Source: Corynebacterium sp.
GTDB lineage: Bacteria > Actinomycetota > Actinomycetes > Mycobacteriales > Mycobacteriaceae
DNA length: 64,000 nucleotides
Direction of reading: 5' to 3'
Assembly: GCF_022712275.1 (NCBI RefSeq)
Contig: NZ_JALAGU010000016.1
Coordinates: 35,407-99,406 of the forward strand
The translations under genes were made by a program, and so were the position numbers. Below the pieces are notes generated by a model that saw nothing but the letters and a program-made list of their open reading frames with translations, ran no database searches and was not told where the DNA came from. Positions 1-7,575 of the stretch are shown here, piece by piece (the first letter of the stretch is position 1; every line of letters begins with the position of its first letter).

Positions 1-106
1 ATGCCAGGACGAGTCCGAGAACGGCACCGATGACGGTGAAGACCGGCCGGTACCAGGCGGGGATGGTGACGGTGGTGGGCTCGAACGTTTCAGGCCGTTC
101 AGACAT
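1..106 (-). CDS. N-terminus of a membrane protein (partial, runs off window)
   Basis: The reverse strand reads from an ATG at 106 through about 35 codons to the window edge with no stop. The peptide begins MSERPETFEPTTVTIPAWYR and continues into a hydrophobic run (VFTVIGAVLGLVLA) that looks like the first membrane helix. Its start overlaps the stop of the upstream TetR gene by 8 bp, so the two are translationally linked. This gene is probably the transporter or membrane protein controlled by that repressor. The family cannot be assigned from so short a fragment. Confidence 0.6.
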   Translation of the reverse strand, partial: MSERPETFEPTTVTIPAWYRPVFTVIGAVLGLVLA

Positions 107-707
107 GGTCGGAATCTTTCAGGTAGCCCGGTCGCAGGTAGCCCTGCGCGGTGCGTCGCACCTCGGGTGACGGATCGTGGCCGGGTTCGGCGTTGAGGTA
201 ACAGGCGTCGACAATGGTCATCAGCCAGCCTGCGGTGTGGTCCGGATCGAGGGTTGCATCGACCTGACCTGCGTTGATGGATCGTCGGATGAGATCAGTG
301 AGACCCTTGCGCTGGACTGCGGTGACCTTCTCAGACGCGGTGACGAGGTCAGGGTCATGCCCCATCCTGCGCAGCGACTCGATGAGCATCCCCTGGGCGT
401 AGGGGTACGCGGCGTCTTTCGAGAGTTCGCTGAGGATGTCGAGAATGGACGCCAGGGGGTCGGCTGACTCTCTGTGCACCTCAATCAACCTCTCCGCCGC
501 CGGCAGGTCGGCCTCGAACGGGGCCCGGAACAACGCTGCCTTGTCGTCGAAGTAGTAGAAGATGCTGGCCGGGCTGGTGCCGACGTCGCGGGCGACTTCA
601 GCGACGGAGGTGGACTCGAAGCCGTTGGTCGCGAAGAGTCGGGCGGCGGCCTCGGCGATCTCCGCCTTCTTCTGCGCGACCTTCTCCGGGTCGATCTTCC
701 TGGCCAT
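99..707 (-). CDS. TetR/AcrR-family transcriptional repressor
   Basis: This is a 202-residue regulator with the usual TetR layout. An N-terminal helix-turn-helix (about residues 12-58, containing AARLFATNGFESTSVAEVAR and then GTSPASIFYYFDDKAALF) is followed by an all-helical ligand domain. The start is placed at ATG 707, where GAGGAG precedes the start by 4 nt. An upstream in-frame start at 767 lies on the palindrome 749-766 and is therefore unlikely. That palindrome is a typical TetR operator and implies autoregulation. The gene overlaps the downstream membrane gene, which is its likely target. The ligand is unknown. Confidence 0.85.
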   Translation of the reverse strand: MARKIDPEKVAQKKAEIAEAAARLFATNGFESTSVAEVARDVGTSPASIFYYFDDKAALFRAPFEADLPAAERLIEVHRESADPLASILDILSELSKDAAYPYAQGMLIESLRRMGHDPDLVTASEKVTAVQRKGLTDLIRRSINAGQVDATLDPDHTAGWLMTIVDACYLNAEPGHDPSPEVRRTAQGYLRPGYLKDSDHV

Positions 708-748
708 GTTCTCCTCGGCGCCTCCCGGCGTCCTCCAGACAGTTTCTT

Positions 749-766
749 TGACTGACTGGTCAGACA
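749..766. promoter_or_regulatory. Putative TetR operator palindrome
   Basis: TGACTGAC-TG-GTCAGACA has arms matching at 7 of 8 positions and lies 42 bp upstream of the chosen TetR start. Position and symmetry fit an autoregulatory operator for the TetR gene and the membrane gene after it. Confidence 0.6.
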
Positions 767-817
767 TTAGCAGAGGAACGCCAGCCTACCCAGGACCCCG
801 ACGACGACTGTCATGAG

Positions 818-868
818 CTGACCCGGATCTGCACGATCCGTCGGGCAGATTCCGCCGGTCCGGGTCAG
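818..868. repeat. Hairpin in intergenic region
   Basis: CTGACCCGGA (818-827) is the exact reverse complement of TCCGGGTCAG (859-868). Inside it ATCTGC (827-832) pairs with GCAGAT (845-850). The structure lies between the TetR promoter and the kinase relic and has no T-run. It may be an old terminator or a regulatory hairpin. Confidence 0.4.
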
Positions 869-903
869 TTCCTGACGTGGGGCCGTGCTGTACCCTCGCC
901 GAC

Positions 904-1134
904 ATGACGTCCCGACTCCTCCTCATCGGCGGACGCTCCGCCGCCACCATGGGCGACGCTCCTGAGGTCACTGCGGTTCTCCTGCAGGCGTCCGACGAGA
1001 CCGCAGAAGGACGCCTCGCTCAGCGCGAGCACGGCGACAGCCTCACCGACCACATGGAACGCAGCACGCGCATGGCCGGGTTTCCCAACACGAAGGCACC
1101 CGCCCACGTGCACCGCGTCCCGACTGACGGGAGA
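904..1134 (+). pseudogene. Relic of a small P-loop kinase-like ATP-binding protein
   Basis: Translation from ATG 904 gives MTSRLLLIGGRSA, which looks like the start of a GGRSGVGKS-type Walker A loop. It then jumps within a few residues to VTAVLLQASDETAEGRLAQRE and ends DHMERSTRMAGF...APAHVHRVPTDGR, which resembles the C-terminal part of small actinobacterial nucleoside/adenylylsulfate-kinase-like proteins. The lysine/serine half of the P-loop and the middle of the protein are missing, and after about 1134 the frame runs into antisense prfB. I infer a large internal deletion plus loss of the C-terminus. The family is judged by eye only. Confidence 0.5.
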
Positions 1135-1144
1135 ACGCGAACCC

Positions 1145-2278
1145 CTACTCCCCCTCGCCCTGCTGCTGGGCCATCCGCCAGCGGATGCCTGCCTCGAGCA
1201 GCCCGTCGATGCCACCGTCGAGCACCTTGGACGGGTCGTTGACCTCGAAGTTCGTCCGCAGGTCCTTGACCATCTGATACGGGTGCAGCACATAGGACCG
1301 CATCTGGTTGCCCCAGGAATTGGAGCCGTCGCCACGCAACGCGTCCATCTCCGCGGCCTCCTCCTGGCGCTTACGCTCCAGCAGCTTCGCCGCGAGGACG
1401 CGCATGGCCGAGGCCTTGTTCTGGATCTGCGACTTCTCGTTCTGACAGGTCACGACGATGCCGGTCGGGATGTGGGTCAGACGCACGGCGGAGTCGGTCG
1501 TGTTCACCGACTGACCACCGGGGCCGGAAGACCGGTAGACGTCCACGCGGACGTCATTCTCGTCGATGTCGACATGGTCGGAGGTCTCCACCACCGGCAG
1601 CACCTCCACCTCGGCGAAGGAGGTCTGGCGGCGTCCCTGGTTGTCGAAGGGACTGATGCGCACCAGACGGTGCGTCCCCTGCTCGACCGAGAGGGTGCCG
1701 TACATGTAGTCACCGTGGACGACGAAGGTCGCGGACTTGATGCCCGCCTCCTCGGCGTAGGAGATGTCGTAGACCTCGACCTTGTGGCCGTTCTTCTCCG
1801 CCCAGCGGGTGTACATGCGCATGAGCATCTCGGCCCAGTCCGCGGCGTCCACACCACCGGCGGCGGAGCGGATGTTCACCACGGCCTCGCGGGCGTCGTA
1901 CTCGCCGGAGAGCATGGTCGTGACCTCGAGGGACTCGATGTCCGTCTTCAACTCGGCGAGCTCCGCGTCCGCCAGTCCCTTGGCCTCGGCACCCTCGGCG
2001 GCGTCCTCTGTGGCGGCTTCGTCGGCCATCTCGTACATCACCGGCAGGTCATCGAGCCGCGAGCGCAGGCCACGGACCTTCTTCAGCCGCGACTGCACAT
2101 GGCTCAGCTGCGAGGTGACCTGCTGGGCGTGGTCCGGATCGTCCCACAGCGACGGGTCGGCGGCCTGCGCCTCGAGCTCACGGACACGGTCATCGAGTTC
2201 GTCGAGGTCCAGCACCTTCTCAATGGTGGTGAGGGTGCTGTCGAGGTGGTCGAGCGCTTGGGTGACATCCGGCTGCAT
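1145..2278 (-). CDS. prfB: Peptide chain release factor 2
   Basis: RF2 recognises UGA and UAA stop codons and triggers peptidyl-tRNA hydrolysis on the ribosome. The 377-residue protein has the N-terminal coiled domain, the RF2 anticodon-like tripeptide SPF (in RISPFDNQGRR) and the catalytic GGQ loop (RSSGPGGQSVNTTDSAVRLTH). The reading frame is continuous, so there is no programmed +1 frameshift of the E. coli kind. In many actinobacteria ftsE, ftsX and smpB follow prfB; here the 3' side holds a decayed kinase gene instead, so the neighbourhood is rearranged. Confidence 0.97.
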   Translation of the reverse strand: MQPDVTQALDHLDSTLTTIEKVLDLDELDDRVRELEAQAADPSLWDDPDHAQQVTSQLSHVQSRLKKVRGLRSRLDDLPVMYEMADEAATEDAAEGAEAKGLADAELAELKTDIESLEVTTMLSGEYDAREAVVNIRSAAGGVDAADWAEMLMRMYTRWAEKNGHKVEVYDISYAEEAGIKSATFVVHGDYMYGTLSVEQGTHRLVRISPFDNQGRRQTSFAEVEVLPVVETSDHVDIDENDVRVDVYRSSGPGGQSVNTTDSAVRLTHIPTGIVVTCQNEKSQIQNKASAMRVLAAKLLERKRQEEAAEMDALRGDGSNSWGNQMRSYVLHPYQMVKDLRTNFEVNDPSKVLDGGIDGLLEAGIRWRMAQQQGEGE

Positions 2279-2362
2279 GGTCGCCTACTCTACCGCCCCG
2301 CACCCGACCCCATCGCGCAGACCCCGACCGGCCCCCGACCGGCCCCGTCGCAGGGCGCACCA

Positions 2363-2377
2363 TACAATGGCCCCATG
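2363..2377 (+). promoter_or_regulatory. -10 box of a leaderless promoter
   Basis: TACAAT at 2363-2368 is followed by 6 nt and then the ATG at 2375. Transcription would start at or within a base of the start codon, and no ribosome binding site is present. Confidence 0.6.
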
Positions 2378-3241
2378 AGTTCGCAGTCCTCACCGATCCC
2401 TGCCGAAGCACTCCAGGCCATCACCAAGACCTTCATCATCGCCCACGACCGGGACGATGACGCCGCCCTCGCGCAGGCCCTCGTCTACAACGCCGGTCGT
2501 CTCGCGTGGCGGATGCGCGAAGCCGGTCTGACCACCGAGTACAAGACCTCGGTCTCCGATGTCGTCACCGTCGCCGACCAGGCGGCCGAGGAGTTCATCG
2601 CCACCACGCTGCGCACCCTGCGTCCCGAGGACGGTCTGCTCGGTGAGGAGGGCACCTCCGCCCCCTCCCAGTCCGGACGCACCTGGGTCATCGACCCGGT
2701 CGACGGCACCTACAACTTCACCACCGGCTCGGACTACTGGTGCTCGGCACTCGCCCTGGTCGAGGGCGATCCCGAGGACCCCGACCTGCTCCACTTCGGC
2801 GCGGTGCACCGTCCGGCGATGGGCTACACCTGGTTCGGCGGCGCGGACTTCCCCACCACCGTCGACGGTCGCCCGGTCGGACGCCTCGACGACGCCCCGC
2901 TCAACGTCACCCCGTCAGCCACCTGCCTCGGCGGCTACCTGCACCCCACCGACATCGCCGATCCGGCGGTCGGCGCGGCCTACACCGCGGTCGTCAAGGA
3001 GTTCGCGACGGTGCGCTGGAACGGTTCCGCCTCCGTCGACCTGGGCAATGTGGCGCAGGGCAACAACGGCTGCTGGATGCAGCACAGCGTCCTGCCGTGG
3101 GACCTGCTGCCGGGTCGCGCGCTGGTCGAGGGCGCGGGAGGACGCGTCGAGCAGGTCGAGGCAGCCGGGAAGCTCTGGTCCGTCGCCGGTGCGCCGGCCT
3201 CTGTCGCCAAGGTCGTCGAGATCCTCAACGCCCAGGGCTGA
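2375..3241 (+). CDS. Inositol monophosphatase-family phosphatase
   Basis: This 288-residue member of the Mg2+-dependent inositol monophosphatase/FIG superfamily has the metal-binding signature WVIDPVDGTYNF (about residues 107-118), an upstream GEEG (about 89-92) and the C-terminal WDLLPGRALVEGAGG segment. The start ATG 2375 sits 6 nt after a TACAAT -10 box, so the mRNA is probably leaderless. It is divergent from prfB. A related gene (hisN) lies 12 kb away, and in C. glutamicum-like genomes the two are usually close together. The substrate is uncertain: inositol phosphate or another sugar/nucleotide phosphate. Confidence 0.85.
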   Translation: MSSQSSPIPAEALQAITKTFIIAHDRDDDAALAQALVYNAGRLAWRMREAGLTTEYKTSVSDVVTVADQAAEEFIATTLRTLRPEDGLLGEEGTSAPSQSGRTWVIDPVDGTYNFTTGSDYWCSALALVEGDPEDPDLLHFGAVHRPAMGYTWFGGADFPTTVDGRPVGRLDDAPLNVTPSATCLGGYLHPTDIADPAVGAAYTAVVKEFATVRWNGSASVDLGNVAQGNNGCWMQHSVLPWDLLPGRALVEGAGGRVEQVEAAGKLWSVAGAPASVAKVVEILNAQG

Positions 3242-3270
3242 GCCCCACCTTCACGCCAACTCCTCAGCCG

Positions 3271-3325
3271 GGAACGACTCGACCGGTCGGTTTCCGGCAG
3301 CACCACCACCCTGCCGGGTCGTTCC
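3271..3325. repeat. Dispersed palindromic element, family A copy 1
   Basis: GGAACGACTCGACCGGTCGG (3271-3290) pairs with a right arm at 3306-3325 (15 of 20 positions complementary). It shares the core AACGACYCGACNGG with four other palindromes in the window and lies just after the phosphatase gene. No T-run follows. Confidence 0.65.
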
Positions 3326-3333
3326 TGGCCACG

Positions 3334-3348
3334 TAGGGTGGCGCCATG
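3334..3348 (+). promoter_or_regulatory. -10 box of a leaderless promoter
   Basis: TAGGGT at 3334-3339 is separated by 6 nt from the ATG at 3346. The spacing matches the other leaderless starts in the window. Confidence 0.5.
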
Positions 3349-5049
3349 AGCCACACACCCACCGACTGGTGGCGTCACGCCGTCATCTACCAGGTCTATC
3401 CCCGGTCCTTCGCGGACTCCGACGGCGACGGCCTCGGTGATCTGCCCGGCATCACCGCGCACCTGCCCTACCTGCGCGACCTCGGGGTGGACGCCGTGTG
3501 GATCTCGCCGTTCTACCCCTCCCCGCAGAAGGACGCCGGCTACGACGTCGCAGACTACTGCGATGTCGACCCCCTCTTCGGCACCCTCGCCGACGCCGAC
3601 ACCCTCATCGCCACCGCCCATGAACTGGGTCTACGCATCATCGTCGACCTCGTACCGAACCACACCAGTGACCGGCACGAATGGTTCCAGGCGGCCCTGG
3701 CGTCCCCGCCCGGAAGCCCGGAGCGCGACCGTTACATCTTCCGCGACATCGATGACAGTGACCCGGCCGCCCGGGACATCCCGCCGAACAACTGGGAGTC
3801 CAACTTCGGCGGCACGGCCTGGTCGAAGACCGAGGGGGCGACCGGCGGCGACCAGTGGTACCTGCACCTCTTCGACTCCTCCCAACCCGACCTGAACTGG
3901 GAGAACCCCGAGGTACGGGACATGTTCGACGGCATCCTGCGGTTCTGGCTGGACCGGGGTGTGGACGGTTTCCGGGTCGATGTGGCCCACGGGATGATCA
4001 AGGCGCCCGGACTGCCGGATGTCGAGGTCTGCACCGACGACACCGCCATGGCGTCCACCTCAATGCCCTACTGGGACCGGGACGGCGTCCACGAGATCTA
4101 CCGTCGCTGGCGGAGGATCCTGGACAGCTACAGCACAGACGCAGACACACGGATCATGGTCGCCGAGGCGTGGGTGCAGCCGATCGACCGGATCGCCCGG
4201 TACGTCCGCCCCGACGAGCACCACCAGGCCTTCAACTTCTCCTTCCTCGACACCCGGTGGGACGCCGCCGCGTTGCGTGAGGTCATCAGTGAATCCTACC
4301 GGGTCAATGACGCCGTCAACGCGCCGACGACCTGGGTGCTCTCCAACCACGACGTCATCCGGCATGCCACCCGCCTGGCACTGGCCCCGGAGGAGGCGAC
4401 CACCCAGCTCGCCGGTCCGGTGACCGAGCCTGACCGCACAGTCGGCCTGGGCCGGGCACGAGCCGCCACCACGCTGATGCTCGGTCTGCCGGGCTCGGCG
4501 TACCTGTACCAGGGCGAGGAACTGGGCCTTCCCGAGGTCCTCGACATCCCCGACGACAAGCGCCAGGACCCGACCTTCTTCCGCACTCACGGCACCGACA
4601 AGCCCGAGCTGGGACGCGACGGCTGCCGCGTCCCGATCCCCTGGTCCGCCGACGAGGTGGCCACGGCCGGGGACGGGAGGACGCCTCCCTGGCTGCCGCA
4701 GCCCGCGGTCTTCGCCGACCTGGCGGTAGACCGGCAGACCGGGGACGCGACGTCCACCCTGGAGCTCTACCGTTCACTGCTGCGACTGCGGAGAGAGCTC
4801 GGGCTCGCCGACGGCACCGCGCGGGTTCCCGACACCGGCACCGATGCCGACGCAGACATCGTCGCCGTGGAAGTCACGACGGCAGACCACGGCGACGGGG
4901 GTGTTCTCATCGTCGCCAACCTGGGCGCCGACAACTGGCCGGTTCCGGCGAACAGGCAGGTCATCGCAGCAAGCCGACCGGGGGTCACCACCTCGGTCCC
5001 GGTGGACTGCACCGTCTGGCTGGCTCGCCTAGGATCGCAGGTGGAGTGA
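3346..5049 (+). CDS. GH13 alpha-glucosidase / oligo-1,6-glucosidase
   Basis: This cytosolic glycoside hydrolase family 13 enzyme (567 aa) hydrolyses terminal alpha-glucosidic bonds in short malto- or isomalto-oligosaccharides. It opens with WWRHAVIYQVYPRSFADSDGDGLGDL, the usual alpha-glucosidase start, and has all conserved regions: DLVPNHTSD, GFRVDVAHG with the nucleophile Asp, VAEAW with the acid/base Glu, and LSNHDVIRH with the transition-state Asp. It has no signal peptide. It lies directly upstream of the glycogen operon in the same direction and would process oligosaccharides released by glycogen breakdown or taken up from outside. Trehalulose- or sucrose-active relatives cannot be excluded. 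Confidence 0.9.
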   Translation: MSHTPTDWWRHAVIYQVYPRSFADSDGDGLGDLPGITAHLPYLRDLGVDAVWISPFYPSPQKDAGYDVADYCDVDPLFGTLADADTLIATAHELGLRIIVDLVPNHTSDRHEWFQAALASPPGSPERDRYIFRDIDDSDPAARDIPPNNWESNFGGTAWSKTEGATGGDQWYLHLFDSSQPDLNWENPEVRDMFDGILRFWLDRGVDGFRVDVAHGMIKAPGLPDVEVCTDDTAMASTSMPYWDRDGVHEIYRRWRRILDSYSTDADTRIMVAEAWVQPIDRIARYVRPDEHHQAFNFSFLDTRWDAAALREVISESYRVNDAVNAPTTWVLSNHDVIRHATRLALAPEEATTQLAGPVTEPDRTVGLGRARAATTLMLGLPGSAYLYQGEELGLPEVLDIPDDKRQDPTFFRTHGTDKPELGRDGCRVPIPWSADEVATAGDGRTPPWLPQPAVFADLAVDRQTGDATSTLELYRSLLRLRRELGLADGTARVPDTGTDADADIVAVEVTTADHGDGGVLIVANLGADNWPVPANRQVIAASRPGVTTSVPVDCTVWLARLGSQVE

Positions 5050-5053
5050 CGAA

Positions 5054-5102
5054 ACCATCCGGTCGGGACACCGGGCCCCACCGAACGTGACGCCGGTGTC
5101 CC
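5054..5102. repeat. Intergenic inverted repeat with a family-A-like half site
   Basis: GGGACACCGG (5065-5074) and CCGGTGTCCC (5093-5102) are perfect 10-bp inverted arms around an 18-nt loop. The overlapping ACCATCCGGTCGGGAC (5054-5069) closely matches the right arm of the dispersed family A palindrome (compare 51741-51756), but no left arm is present. It may be a terminator for the glucosidase gene or a leader hairpin of glgP. Confidence 0.5.
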
Positions 5103-5124
5103 CCTGAGGACAACCTGGAGCCCC

Positions 5125-7575
5125 ATGTCCGAGAGAATTCCCGTCCGTGGCGTTGAACGCGACGATCTCACGCTGCCCGAGCCGACCGCCGACACCTTCC
5201 GCTGGTGGCTGCTGCACCACCTCCAGTTCACCGTCGGCAAGGACCCGGAACACGCCTCGAAGACAGACTGGCGTCTAGCCCTGACCCACACGATCCGTGA
5301 CCGGGCGGTGGCCCCCTGGTTCGAGTCGACCCGCAGGACCTGGGCCGAGGACCGCAAGCGCGTCCACTACCTGTCCATGGAGTTCCTCATCGGGCGTCTT
5401 CTGGAGGACGCCACCATCAACCTCGGACTGCGTGACGTCGTCGGGGAAGCCCTCGATCAGCTGGGCCTGAACTTCGCCGAGCTCACCGACGATGAGCCGG
5501 ACGCCGCCCTCGGCAACGGCGGTCTGGGTCGGCTGGCGGCCTGCTACATGGAGTCCATGGCCACCCTGGGCTGCCCCGGTTTCGGCTACGGTCTGCGCTA
5601 CGAGCACGGCCTGTTCAAGCAGAGCTTCGACCACGGCCGCCAGATCGAGACCCCGGAGGACTGGCTGGCCACGGAGAACCCGTGGGACTTCGTCCGTCCG
5701 GAATCCGCCTACGACGTCGGCTTCGGCGGACATGTCGAGGATGCCGGGGACGGTCGCCGCATCTGGCACCCCCGCGCCCGGGTCCGGGCCGCCGCCCATG
5801 ACACGCCCGTCATCGGCTACGGCGGCAACTGGGCGAACACGCTGCGACTGTGGGCCGCACTGCCCACCGCCGACCTGTTCGACCTGGACCGCTTCAACGC
5901 CGGAGAGTTCGTCGCGGCGTCCAACCATGAGGCCATGGCGCGTGCCCTGTCGAAGGTGCTGTACCCCAACGACTCGACCGAGGGCGGCAAGGAACTACGT
6001 CTGTCCCAGGAATTCTTCCTCACCTCGGCCTCGGTGCAGGACATCCTGCGCCGCTACCTGACCTCGCACTCCGATCTGTCACGCCTGCCGGAGTACGTGG
6101 CGATCCAGATGAATGACACCCACCCGGCGATCGCCGGTCCGGAGCTGATCCGCCTGCTCGTCGACGAGCACGGCTTCGCCTTCGACTCCGCCGCCGACAT
6201 CACCACGCAGGTCCTCGGGTACACCAACCACACCCTGCTGCCGGAGGCGCTGGAGCGCTGGTCGCTGGGGCTGATGGCGAAGACCCTGCCCCGTCACCTG
6301 GAGATCATCGAGCGTCTCGACCACCGGGAAATCGAACTGTGCGGGCCGCGCCCCTACGGGGTCGGGCTGATCGGCGACGGTCACGTGAAGATGGGCGAGC
6401 TGGCGTTCGTCACGAGCCACAAGGTCAACGGCGTCTCCGCCCTGCACTCCGACCTGGTCAAGCGGGACCTGTTCCCCGTGATGGACCAGCGGCACCCGGG
6501 CCGGATCCTCAACGTCACCAACGGTGTGACGCCGCGTCGCTGGTTGAAGCTGGCGAACCCGCCGCTGGCGCAGCTGGTCACCGACACCATCGGCGAGGGC
6601 TGGGAGACCCGCCTCGACCGGCTCACCGGCATCGAGGACCACCTCGACGACCCGGGCCTGCTCGACGCCTTCGGTGAGACCAAGCGGCTGGCCAAGGAGC
6701 GCCTCGTCGCCTGGCTGAAGGAGCACCACGACATCGAGGTGCCGGTGAACGCCCTCTACGACATCCAGATCAAGCGTCAGCACGAGTACAAGCGGCAGCT
6801 GCTCAATATCCTGTGGACCATCGCCCGGTGGCAGCGCATCAAGCGCGATCCGACCAACGGCGGCAGGGGCTGGGTGCCGCGCGTGAAGATCTTCGGTGGC
6901 AAGGCAGCGGGCAGTTACGAGGCCGCCAAGGACATCATCCGGTTGATCAACGATGTCGCCGAGGTCGTCAACAACGACCCGGACACCCGCGATCACCTGC
7001 GCGTGATCTACCCGCCGAACTACGACGTCTCCATGGCGGAGAAGCTCATCCCCGCCGCCGACCTCTCCGAGCAGATCTCGACCGCCGGCATGGAGGCGTC
7101 CGGCACCGGCAACATGAAGTTCGCCCTCAACGGCGCGCTGACGATCGGCACACTGGACGGTGCGAACGTCGAGATCCGTGAGCAGGTCGGCGCCGACAAC
7201 TTCTTCCTCTTCGGCCTCACCACCGACGAGGTCGCCGGGCGGCGGCAGATGCCGGACCACTCCCGTGCCGCGATCGACCAGAGCCAGGCACTGCGCGATG
7301 TGCTGCAGGCTGTCGCCGAGGGTACGTTCAGCCCCGGCGAGATGTACCGCTACGGCGGGCTGGTCGACAACATGTGGAACAGCGACTGGTTCCTCGTCGC
7401 CTCCGACTTCGGCTCCTATGACGCCGCCCAGGACCGGGTCGACGAGGTCTACCGCGATCCCGCGCAGTGGCAGCGAAAGGCCCTGATCAATGTGGCGCGG
7501 ATGGGTTTCTTTTCCTCGGACCGGTCGATCCGGGAGTACATGGAGAAGATCTGGGACGTCAGGAGTGCGCTGTGA
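5125..7575 (+). CDS. glgP: Glycogen/maltodextrin phosphorylase
   Basis: This PLP-dependent GT35 phosphorylase (816 aa) releases glucose-1-phosphate from the non-reducing ends of glycogen. Family signatures include HYLSMEFLIGR, DAALGNGGLGRLAACYMES, GYGLRYEHGLF, the VAIQMNDTHPAIAGPEL segment and the PLP-lysine motif EASGTGNMKFALNGA with IGTLDGANVEI. The length is normal for the E. coli-type enzyme. CTGGAG lies 4 nt before ATG 5125. It is the first gene of glgP-glgB-glgC-glgA-glgX; its TGA overlaps the GTG of glgB. Having degradation and synthesis in one transcript suggests glycogen turnover is co-controlled. Confidence 0.95.
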   Translation: MSERIPVRGVERDDLTLPEPTADTFRWWLLHHLQFTVGKDPEHASKTDWRLALTHTIRDRAVAPWFESTRRTWAEDRKRVHYLSMEFLIGRLLEDATINLGLRDVVGEALDQLGLNFAELTDDEPDAALGNGGLGRLAACYMESMATLGCPGFGYGLRYEHGLFKQSFDHGRQIETPEDWLATENPWDFVRPESAYDVGFGGHVEDAGDGRRIWHPRARVRAAAHDTPVIGYGGNWANTLRLWAALPTADLFDLDRFNAGEFVAASNHEAMARALSKVLYPNDSTEGGKELRLSQEFFLTSASVQDILRRYLTSHSDLSRLPEYVAIQMNDTHPAIAGPELIRLLVDEHGFAFDSAADITTQVLGYTNHTLLPEALERWSLGLMAKTLPRHLEIIERLDHREIELCGPRPYGVGLIGDGHVKMGELAFVTSHKVNGVSALHSDLVKRDLFPVMDQRHPGRILNVTNGVTPRRWLKLANPPLAQLVTDTIGEGWETRLDRLTGIEDHLDDPGLLDAFGETKRLAKERLVAWLKEHHDIEVPVNALYDIQIKRQHEYKRQLLNILWTIARWQRIKRDPTNGGRGWVPRVKIFGGKAAGSYEAAKDIIRLINDVAEVVNNDPDTRDHLRVIYPPNYDVSMAEKLIPAADLSEQISTAGMEASGTGNMKFALNGALTIGTLDGANVEIREQVGADNFFLFGLTTDEVAGRRQMPDHSRAAIDQSQALRDVLQAVAEGTFSPGEMYRYGGLVDNMWNSDWFLVASDFGSYDAAQDRVDEVYRDPAQWQRKALINVARMGFFSSDRSIREYMEKIWDVRSAL

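Noticed and set aside
1145..2278. Programmed frameshift in prfB
   Set aside because: The frame is continuous from ATG to stop with no early UGA, so none is needed.
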